Assembly (NCBI RefSeq): GCF_009712475.1
Contig: NZ_VCJO01000015.1
Coordinates: forward strand, 41,084-105,083
Source: Micromonospora sp. CP22
GTDB lineage: Bacteria; Actinomycetota; Actinomycetes; Mycobacteriales; Micromonosporaceae
Length of the DNA stretch: 64,000 bases
Reading direction: 5' to 3'
Each line of letters starts with the position of its first letter. Position 1 is the stretch's first letter. Shown piece by piece: positions 58,230 through 64,000 of this stretch. Made by a program: the position numbers and the translations under genes. The notes under the pieces are model-generated. The model was given only the letters and a program-made list of their open reading frames with translations. It searched no databases and was not told the DNA's origin.

Positions 58230-58247
58230 TTAAGTTACCGTCCAGTA
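58230..58247. promoter_or_regulatory. acyl-CoA regulon box D (upstream of meaA)
   Basis: TTAAGTTACCGTCCAGTA, 14 of 16 core bases shared with the ccrA box. It begins ten bases before the ATG, so a regulator bound here would sit on the transcription start or the leader. Confidence 0.5.
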
Positions 58248-58372
58248 CATCGGGCTGTGCCAAACCACACAGCGCGGTAGGGCGGACGCCCTGGTACAAC
58301 CCGCCTTCGGTGGCGGGTACCACCACCCCCCGGTGCCGACGCCGGATGCGGGTGGGCCGCACACTTGACGGC

Positions 58373-59221
58373 ATGAGTGACGACGCCGCGATCCGCGTCC
58401 GAGGGCTGCGCAAGACGTACGGCGAGAGTCTCGCGGTCGCCGGGCTCGACCTGGACGTCCACCGGGGCGAGGTGTTCGCCCTGCTCGGGCCGAACGGCGC
58501 CGGCAAGACGACCACCGTCGAGATCCTGGAGGGCTACCGCCAACGCGACGCCGGCGAGGTGCGCGTCCTGGGCGTCGACCCGGCCGACCCGCCCCGCGAC
58601 TGGCGCGAACGGGTCGGCATCGTGTTCCAGGGCACCGGGGAGTTCGACGAACTCTGCGTCGCCGAGGTGGTACACCATTTCGCCGGCTTCTACGCCGACG
58701 CCGACGACCCCGACAAGGTGATCGAGCGGGTCGGACTCTCCGCCAAGGCCCGCGCCCGTACGCACACCCTCTCCGGCGGTCAGAAGCGTCGGCTCGACGT
58801 GGCGCTCGGCATCGTCGGCCGCCCGGAGTTGCTCTTCCTCGACGAGCCGACCACCGGCTTCGACCCGGAGGCCCGGCGGGAGTTCTGGGAGCTGATCCGC
58901 GACCTCGCGGCGGCCGGCACCACCATCGTGCTGACCACCCACTACCTGGACGAGGCGGAGGCGCTTGCCGACCGGGTGGGGGTGATCGCCGCCGGCCGGC
59001 TGGTCGAGGTGGCCGCGCCGAACCGCCTCGGCAACCGGCAGGAGGCGCTGGCCACGGTCTCCTGGCGTACGCCGGAGGGCACCCTGGAGAGCGCGCAGAG
59101 CGCGACGCCGACGGCGCTGGTGGCGGAACTCGCCGCGCGCTTCGGCGGTGAGGTGCCCGGCCTGACCGTCACCCGGCCCACCCTTGAGGAGATCTACCTG
59201 ACGATGATCGGACACCGATGA
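58373..59221 (+). CDS. ABC transporter ATP-binding protein (ABC-2 exporter)
   Basis: A 282-aa ATPase of the drug/lipid exporter class. Walker A is LLGPNGAGKTTTVEIL, the signature is TLSGGQKRRLD, Walker B is LLFLDEPTTGFDP, and the H-loop lies in LTTHYLDEAEAL. The C-terminal extension ends near VTRPTLEEIYLTMIG, typical of DrrA-like subunits. ATG 58373; stop overlaps the permease start by 4 bp (ATGA). Substrate unknown. Confidence 0.92.
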   Translation: MSDDAAIRVRGLRKTYGESLAVAGLDLDVHRGEVFALLGPNGAGKTTTVEILEGYRQRDAGEVRVLGVDPADPPRDWRERVGIVFQGTGEFDELCVAEVVHHFAGFYADADDPDKVIERVGLSAKARARTHTLSGGQKRRLDVALGIVGRPELLFLDEPTTGFDPEARREFWELIRDLAAAGTTIVLTTHYLDEAEALADRVGVIAAGRLVEVAAPNRLGNRQEALATVSWRTPEGTLESAQSATPTALVAELAARFGGEVPGLTVTRPTLEEIYLTMIGHR

Positions 59222-60066
59222 CCACCACGGCGAAACCGGCGCAGCCGGTCACCACGGCCTCACCTGCCCGGCGCCGCGGCGCAGCCGGCCTCGCCCTGCG
59301 TCAGGGACGGCTGGAGATCCGGCAGTTCCTACGCAGCCGCGAGTCCGTCGTGTTCACGCTGGGCTTCCCCCTCATCATGGTGCTGATCTTCGCGTCGATC
59401 TTCAACGAGGAGATCGCGCCCGGGGTGAGTTACACGCAGTACTTCATCACCGGCATGATCGCGACCGGCCTGATGACCGTCAGCTTCCAGAACCTCGGCA
59501 TCTGGATCCCGATCGAGCGGGACCGGGGGGTGCTCAAGCGCTATCGCGGCACGCCGATGCCCAAGTGGGTCTGGTTCGCCGGAAAAGTGATCATGGTACT
59601 GGTGATCAGCGTGGTGATGACCGCGCTGCTGCTCGCGGTGTCGGTGACGCTGTTCGACCTGGACCTGCCGAGCACCACCACGGCCTGGTTGACCTTCGGC
59701 TGGGTCAGCGGGTTGGGCGTGACCGCCTGCACGCTCTGCGGCATCGCCATCTCGTCGCTGGCCCGGACCGCCCGCAGCGGCTCGGCGGTGGTCACCCCGG
59801 TCGCGCTGGTGCTCCAGTTCATCTCCGGGGTCTTCTTCGTCTTCACCAACCTGCCGTCCTGGATGCAGCAGGTCGCGGCGTTGTTCCCGCTCAAGTGGAT
59901 GTGCCAGGGGCTGCGGTCGGTGTTCCTGCCGGAGACCTTCGGCGCGGACGAACCCGGCGGCTCGTTCGAGCTGACCCGCGTCGCCCTGGTGCTGGGCGTC
60001 TGGTGCGTGATCGGTCTGGTGCTCTGCCTGACCACCTTCCGCTGGACCACCCGCCGCGACGGCTGA
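59218..60066 (+). CDS. ABC-2 type permease
   Basis: A 282-aa membrane protein with six helices, among them VVFTLGFPLIMVLIFASIF, YFITGMIATGLMTVSFQNLG, VIMVLVISVVMTALLLAVSV, and VVTPVALVLQFISGVFFVF. The last precedes the family's P-W-MQ segment (LPSWMQQVAALFPLKWMC). It forms an exporter with the ATPase encoded directly upstream, whose stop it overlaps. Confidence 0.92.
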   Translation: MTTTAKPAQPVTTASPARRRGAAGLALRQGRLEIRQFLRSRESVVFTLGFPLIMVLIFASIFNEEIAPGVSYTQYFITGMIATGLMTVSFQNLGIWIPIERDRGVLKRYRGTPMPKWVWFAGKVIMVLVISVVMTALLLAVSVTLFDLDLPSTTTAWLTFGWVSGLGVTACTLCGIAISSLARTARSGSAVVTPVALVLQFISGVFFVFTNLPSWMQQVAALFPLKWMCQGLRSVFLPETFGADEPGGSFELTRVALVLGVWCVIGLVLCLTTFRWTTRRDG

Positions 60067-60069
60067 GCC

Positions 60070-60095
60070 GGGGAGGGCCCGGCCGGGCCCTCCCC
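60070..60095. terminator. compact hairpin between permease and dehydrogenase
   Basis: Eleven-base perfect arms (60070-60080 and 60085-60095) with a 4-nt loop, between converging genes that end at 60066 and 60104; acts for both. Confidence 0.8.
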
Positions 60096-60103
60096 GCAGC
60101 GGG

Positions 60104-60952
60104 TCAGTACGAGTAGAAACCCTGGCCGGTCTTGCGGCCCAGGTCACCGGCGGTGGCCATACGCTGCAACAGCTCCGGCGGGAAGAACTTCTCGTCGGCG
60201 GTGTCGGTGTAGATGTTGCGGGTCGCGTTGAGCAGCACGTCGACACCGGTCAGGTCGACGGTGGCCAGCGGACCCATCGCGTGCCCGAAGCCGAGCTTGC
60301 AGGCGGTGTCCAGGTCCTCGGCGGAGATGACACCCGCCTCGACCAGCTTGACCGCCTCCATGGCCAGGGCACAGATCAGCCGGGTGGTGACGAAACCGGC
60401 GATGTCGCGGTTCACCACCACGACGGTCTTGCCGATCCCCTCGGCGAAGGACTTCGCCCGCTCCAGGGTGGCATCGCTGGTCTTGTAGCCGCGAACCAGC
60501 TCGCAGAGCTTCATCATCGGCACCGGCGAGAAGAAGTGGGTGCCGACGACCGCCTCCGGACGCTCGGTGACGGCCGCGATCTGGGTCACCGGGATCGCCG
60601 AGGTGTTGGTGGCCAGCACCGCGTCCGCCTGACAGATCTTGTCCAGCGCGCGGAACACCTCGTGCTTGATCTCCAACTTCTCGAAGACCGCCTCGACGAC
60701 GATGTCCGCGTCGGCGGCTGCCTCCAGCTCGGTGGTGGGGGTGATCCGCCCCAGCGTCGCCTCGACGTCGTCGTCGGAGAGCTTGCCCTTCTCGGCGAAC
60801 TTCGCCAGCGACCGTCGAATGCCGTCCAGACCGCGCTTCGTCGCCGCGTCGTCCAGGTCCCGCAGTACCACGTGCCAGCCCGCCTGGGCCGCCATCTGGG
60901 CGATGCCCGAACCCATCAACCCGGCACCGATGACCGCGAGTCGACCCGCCAT
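60104..60952 (-). CDS. 3-hydroxybutyryl-CoA dehydrogenase
   Basis: A 282-aa single-unit enzyme that reduces acetoacetyl-CoA to 3-hydroxybutyryl-CoA (or oxidises it). NAD(P)-binding AVIGAGLMGSGIAQMAAQAG, NTSAIPVTQI, and the active-site VGTHFFSPVPMMKLCELV are all present; it ends CSY-like in GQGFYSY. ATG 60952 has GGGAG about nine bases upstream. It links the thiolase to crotonyl-CoA formation in the ethylmalonyl-CoA pathway, though the crotonase needed lies elsewhere. A regulon box lies 53 bp upstream. Confidence 0.92.
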   Translation of the reverse strand: MAGRLAVIGAGLMGSGIAQMAAQAGWHVVLRDLDDAATKRGLDGIRRSLAKFAEKGKLSDDDVEATLGRITPTTELEAAADADIVVEAVFEKLEIKHEVFRALDKICQADAVLATNTSAIPVTQIAAVTERPEAVVGTHFFSPVPMMKLCELVRGYKTSDATLERAKSFAEGIGKTVVVVNRDIAGFVTTRLICALAMEAVKLVEAGVISAEDLDTACKLGFGHAMGPLATVDLTGVDVLLNATRNIYTDTADEKFFPPELLQRMATAGDLGRKTGQGFYSY

Positions 60953-61004
60953 GCTGCTTCTCCCTCGCTACGAATGAGTGTCTGTCTGCACCCTAGTCGG
61001 CGAG

Positions 61005-61022
61005 CCTGAACGATAGCTAAGG
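61005..61022. promoter_or_regulatory. acyl-CoA regulon box B (upstream of 3-hydroxybutyryl-CoA dehydrogenase)
   Basis: CCTGAACGATAGCTAAGG, the best-formed copy; used here as the consensus. It lies in the 74-bp gap between the murA stop and the dehydrogenase start. Confidence 0.6.
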
Positions 61023-61026
61023 CAGC

Positions 61027-62469
61027 TCAGATGGTCAGTTCGGGTTCCTCCGGTGCGGTGGCCCGCTCCACCTCGATGCCGAGCGCCCGCAGGTCGGCCA
61101 CGAAGTCGGGATATCCCCGGTCGACGTGGTGCACGTGGGACACCTCGGTCACCCCGTCGGCGCAGAGCCCGGCGATGATGAGCCCGGCACCGGCCCGGAT
61201 GTCGGTCGCGCGTACCGGAGCGCCGGAGAGCCGCTCCCGGCCGCGTACCACCGCGTGATGCCCGTCGGTCTTGATGTCCGCGCCGAGGCGCATCATCTCG
61301 TTGGCGAACATGAACCGGCCGTCGAAGATGTTCTCGGTGATCAGCGAGGCGCCCTCGCTGAGCGCGGCGAGGCCGATAGCCATCGGCAACAGGTCGGTAG
61401 CGAAGCCCGGATACGGCAGAGTCACCACGTCCACCGCCCGGGGCCGCTCCTGCATGCGTACCCGGAAGGAGTCCGCCCGGGTCTCCACCATGCCGCCGGC
61501 CATCACCAGCTTGTCGAGCGCGACCTCCAGGAACGCGGGGTCGACACCGGTCACCGTGACGTCGCCCCGGGTCATCGCCGCACCGAACGCCCAGGTCCCC
61601 GCGACGATCCGGTCCCCCACCGTGGCGTGCCGGACCGGGTTCAGCCGGGGTACGCCGACGATGGTGATGGTCGAGGTGCCCTCGCCGTCGATCAAGGCGC
61701 CCATCCGCTGGAGCATCGTGCAGATGTCCACGATCTCGGGCTCGCGGGCCGCGTTGTCGATCACGGTGGTGCCCTCGGCCAGCACCGCCGCCATGATGAG
61801 GTTCTCGGTCGCCCCGACGCTCGGGAAGTCCAACACGATCTCCGCGCCGCGCAGCCGGTCGGGCGTCGACGCGATCACGAAGCCGTGCTCGCCGGAGATC
61901 TCCGCGCCCATCCGGGTCAGCCCGGAGATGTGCATGTCCAGGCCCCGCGAGCCGATCGCGTCACCACCGGGGTGGGCCACCCGCACGTACCCGCGCCGGG
62001 CCAGCAGCGGACCGAGCACGCAGATCGACGCCCGCAGTCGGCGGACCAGGTCGTAGTCGGCCTCGACGCCCGGCTGCTCCGGCACGTCGATGGTGACCGA
62101 GCGGGAGCGGGCCACCCCGCCGGCCGTGACCATCGGGTCCACCGGGTCGTCGGCGTCGAACCGTACGTCGCACCCGAGGCGGCGCAGCACCTCACCCATG
62201 ATGGCGATATCGGTGATCCGTGGCACGTTGGTGATCACACTCCGGCCCGGGGCGAGCAACGCGGCGGCCATCAACTTCAACGCCGAGTTCTTCGCCCCCA
62301 CCACGTGCACCGTCCCGGCCAGCCGGGCACCACCGTGCACCCGGATGACGTCGACGTCGGTGATCGCGGCGTCACCGGCGTCTCCCGGGCCGACACCCGC
62401 AGGCCAACCCGTGCCGGCGTCCGGCCGCGCCGGGATCGTCAGGTCCGGTATCCGTAGGCTGTGCGTCAT
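61027..62469 (-). CDS. murA: UDP-N-acetylglucosamine 1-carboxyvinyltransferase
   Basis: First committed step of peptidoglycan synthesis, joining phosphoenolpyruvate to UDP-GlcNAc. A 480-aa EPSP-synthase-fold protein. Visible: GTVHVVGAKNSALKLMAAAL near the N-terminus and the active-site loop HPGGDAIGSRGLDMH. Position 170 is Asp where most bacteria have the Cys that fosfomycin attacks; mycobacteria also have Asp. About 40 extra N-terminal residues precede the fold. ATG 62469 has AGGTGG six bases upstream, inside the divergent pduO gene; the two start codons overlap. Confidence 0.93.
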   Translation of the reverse strand: MTHSLRIPDLTIPARPDAGTGWPAGVGPGDAGDAAITDVDVIRVHGGARLAGTVHVVGAKNSALKLMAAALLAPGRSVITNVPRITDIAIMGEVLRRLGCDVRFDADDPVDPMVTAGGVARSRSVTIDVPEQPGVEADYDLVRRLRASICVLGPLLARRGYVRVAHPGGDAIGSRGLDMHISGLTRMGAEISGEHGFVIASTPDRLRGAEIVLDFPSVGATENLIMAAVLAEGTTVIDNAAREPEIVDICTMLQRMGALIDGEGTSTITIVGVPRLNPVRHATVGDRIVAGTWAFGAAMTRGDVTVTGVDPAFLEVALDKLVMAGGMVETRADSFRVRMQERPRAVDVVTLPYPGFATDLLPMAIGLAALSEGASLITENIFDGRFMFANEMMRLGADIKTDGHHAVVRGRERLSGAPVRATDIRAGAGLIIAGLCADGVTEVSHVHHVDRGYPDFVADLRALGIEVERATAPEEPELTI

Positions 62470-63040
62470 GGCCGTCCACCTCACGCGCATCTACACCAAG
62501 GCCGGCGACGCCGGCATGACCAGGCTGAGCAACAACGAGCAGGTGCCGAAGAACGATCCGCGTATCGCCGCGTACGCCGACGTCGACGAGTGCAACGCCG
62601 CGCTCGGCGTGGCACTCGCGCTGGGCCAGCTCGACGACGAGTTGCGCCGGGTGCTGGGGTTGATCCAGAACGACCTGTTCGACGTGGGGGCCGACCTCTC
62701 CACCCCCGTCGAACCGGAGCCCAAGTACCCGCCGCTGCGGGTCACGGAGGAGTACGTCGAGCGCCTTGAGGGCTGGTGCGACGAGTACAACGCGCGCCTG
62801 AGCAAGCTCGACTCCTTCATCCTCCCCGGCGGCACCGCGGGCGCGGCGCTGCTGCACGCGGCGCGGACGATCGCCCGGCGCGCCGAGCGGTCGGCGTGGG
62901 CCCTCGTCGCACACGACCCCGACCGGACCAGCCACCTCCCGGCAAAGTATCTCAACCGCCTGTCGGATCTGCTCTTTATCCTGTCAAGAACGGCAAATCC
63001 GGACGGAGACGTGCTATGGGTGCCGGGCGGAGGCCGGTGA
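62468..63040 (+). CDS. pduO: cob(I)alamin adenosyltransferase, PduO type
   Basis: Makes adenosylcobalamin from ATP and cob(I)alamin, the cofactor needed by the mutases encoded in this window. A 190-aa helical-bundle protein with the N-terminal ATP-binding motif IYTKAGDAGMTRLSNN, the ADVDECNAALGVAL helix, FILPGGTAGAALLHAARTIARRAER and YLNRLSDLLFILSR. These contain the PduO family's conserved residues. ATG 62468 lies in CATG, overlapping the murA start on the other strand. Its stop overlaps the next gene's start (GTGA). Confidence 0.93.
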   Translation: MAVHLTRIYTKAGDAGMTRLSNNEQVPKNDPRIAAYADVDECNAALGVALALGQLDDELRRVLGLIQNDLFDVGADLSTPVEPEPKYPPLRVTEEYVERLEGWCDEYNARLSKLDSFILPGGTAGAALLHAARTIARRAERSAWALVAHDPDRTSHLPAKYLNRLSDLLFILSRTANPDGDVLWVPGGGR

Positions 63041-63432
63041 CGTTCGGTGCGCTGCACCACGTGGAGGTCTGGATACCCGACCTGAACTCGGCAATGCGTA
63101 GCTGGGGCTGGCTGCTCGGCGAGTTGGGCTGGACGTCGTTCCAGCAGTGGCCGAACGGCCACTCCTGGCGGCTCGGCTCGACCTATCTCGTGCTGGAGGA
63201 GTCACCCGCCCTCTCCGGCCGCCGTCACGACCGGCTCGCCCCGGGCCTCAACCACCTGGCCTTCCACGCGGGCTCGACCACCGTCGTGGACCGGCTGGTC
63301 GAGCAGGCACCGGCGTACGGGTGGGAGCTGCTCTTCGCCGACCGGCACCCGTACGCGGGCGGGCCCGACACGTACGCCGGGTACCTGACGGACGGTCAGG
63401 GGTACGAGGTGGAGTTGGTCGCCTCGGGCTGA
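63037..63432 (+). CDS. VOC (glyoxalase-fold) family protein
   Basis: A 131-aa single vicinal-oxygen-chelate domain: ALHHVEVWIPDLNSAMRSWG at the N-terminus, NHLAFHAGS in the middle and GYEVELVASG at the end, with the His, His and Glu that bind a metal. It most resembles uncharacterised VOC proteins (lyases or dioxygenases). GTG 63037 overlaps the pduO stop and has GGAGG four bases upstream, so it belongs to the same operon; ATG 63016 is an alternative. Substrate unknown. Confidence 0.78.
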   Translation: MTFGALHHVEVWIPDLNSAMRSWGWLLGELGWTSFQQWPNGHSWRLGSTYLVLEESPALSGRRHDRLAPGLNHLAFHAGSTTVVDRLVEQAPAYGWELLFADRHPYAGGPDTYAGYLTDGQGYEVELVASG

Positions 63433-63520
63433 GGTGGCTTGATCGGTGGTTCGGCTGGGGGCGACCTTGGCCAGCCGCTCGCCCGGAGGGCATCGGCCAG
63501 CCTGGGCGGTGCGGGTGGGG

Positions 63521-63769
63521 TCAGTCTGGGGGGCGGTTGCGGGCGAGCTTGATGAGCAGCACCACCAGCAGGCCGATGCCGAAGACCGCCATCAGGCAGC
63601 AGTCGACGCCACTGAACCCGGGCTTGGCGGGGCGTGCGTTCTGTCCCGCCCGCACCACGATCTCGCCGCCGCCCGACGATGCCCAGGCCGTGACCGGCAT
63701 GAACACCGAGAGTCCGGCTGTACCGACGACCGTGCCCAGGCGGCCCCGCCACTTGTCCCACGCAGACAT
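63521..63769 (-). CDS. small membrane protein, unknown
   Basis: An 82-aa protein with two possible membrane segments, VVGTAGLSVFMPVTAWA (could also be a signal peptide) and CCLMAVFGIGLLVVLLIKLA, ending in RNRPPD. ATG 63769 (MSAWDKWRG) has GAGGA about 8-12 bases upstream; the frame before it is unsupported. No family recognised. Confidence 0.6.
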   Translation of the reverse strand: MSAWDKWRGRLGTVVGTAGLSVFMPVTAWASSGGGEIVVRAGQNARPAKPGFSGVDCCLMAVFGIGLLVVLLIKLARNRPPD

Positions 63770-63846
63770 CGCCCCATCCTCGCCGGGACCCGCAACCGGG
63801 GCGCACGGCGGATCGGGCCCGCACGGCATGCACCGGCCGTCAGACG

Positions 63847-63889
63847 CCGAACTGGCCGGACCCCAGGGTGCGGGCTCCGGCCAGTTCGG
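63847..63889 (-). terminator. hairpin 3' of the gene at the right edge
   Basis: Perfect 14-bp arms (63847-63860 and 63876-63889) with a 15-nt loop, 28 bp past the stop of the truncated minus-strand gene. No U-tract. Confidence 0.65.
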
Positions 63890-63917
63890 GTGTTGAGTTC
63901 TCACCACGGGGTAGAGG

Positions 63918-64000
63918 TCAGCTGTTCCAGTGCTCGGCGACCAGGTCGGCGGCCTGCTGTTCCCACTGGGCGTAGTGGTCCGGGTAGGCCGACACCTGCA
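63918..64000 (-). CDS. C-terminal end of an unidentified protein (partial)
   Basis: The minus strand at the edge reads QVSAYPDHYAQWEQQAADLV then AEHWNS and a TGA stop. The start lies beyond the window. The aromatic, Gln-rich ending does not identify a family; a strong hairpin follows, which supports it as a real gene end. Confidence 0.5.
   Translation of the reverse strand, partial: QVSAYPDHYAQWEQQAADLVAEHWNS

Overview
The window is very GC-rich chromosomal DNA from an actinomycete. Gene content points to a Micromonospora-type member of the Micromonosporaceae: a cvn 'conservon' operon, a large NAD-glutamate dehydrogenase, coiled-coil DivIVA-like proteins, NucS, a secreted CBM2-GH6 cellulase, ethylmalonyl-CoA pathway genes, and a direct-repeat intergenic element of a kind I associate with Micromonospora/Salinispora. 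The genus is inference; no rRNA or tRNA was seen to confirm it.

Layout. 1-4.1 kb: xylose catabolism (xylB, xylA) with a divergent ROK regulator and an operator-like inverted repeat between them. 4.2-11.3 kb: PP2C-type phosphatase, MarR regulator, polyprenyl-phosphate sugar transferase, a secreted vWA/solute-binding-like protein and a beta-propeller lactonase-like protein. 11.4-15.5 kb: cvnA-B-C-D signalling operon. 15.7-17.9 kb: three small actinobacterial proteins of unknown role, two sharing a domain. 18-22 kb: a GH6 cellobiohydrolase with a CebR-like box inside its promoter, then a repeat-rich secreted protein next to a class F-type sortase. 22-29.4 kb: NAD-GDH and a lipoprotein penicillin-binding protein.

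29.7-33.3 kb is the accessory segment. It is a tight three-gene cassette with visibly lower GC than its neighbours: an alpha/alpha-toroid (terpene-cyclase-fold) membrane protein, a HIT-methyltransferase fusion, and a divergent adenosine-deaminase-like enzyme. I know of no described system with this composition, and it is the best candidate here for a novel one.

33.4-42.3 kb and 49-61 kb hold an acyl-CoA network split into several loci: thiolase, MeaB GTPase, isobutyryl-CoA mutase large subunit, methylmalonyl/ethylmalonyl-CoA epimerase, crotonyl-CoA carboxylase/reductase, two 3-hydroxyacyl-CoA dehydrogenases (one an internal tandem duplication) and ethylmalonyl-CoA mutase. A PduO adenosyltransferase at 62.5 kb can supply the B12 cofactor. 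Six of these loci carry a related 18-bp box upstream of the gene (consensus about CCTGAACGATAGCTAAGG), which suggests one unrecognised regulator controls them together.

Between these lie two DivIVA-like coiled-coil proteins, an AI-2E family membrane protein, alpha/beta hydrolases, an FHA protein, an aldehyde dehydrogenase, NucS, an ABC-2 exporter and MurA (with Asp in place of the active-site Cys). The right edge cuts a minus-strand gene.
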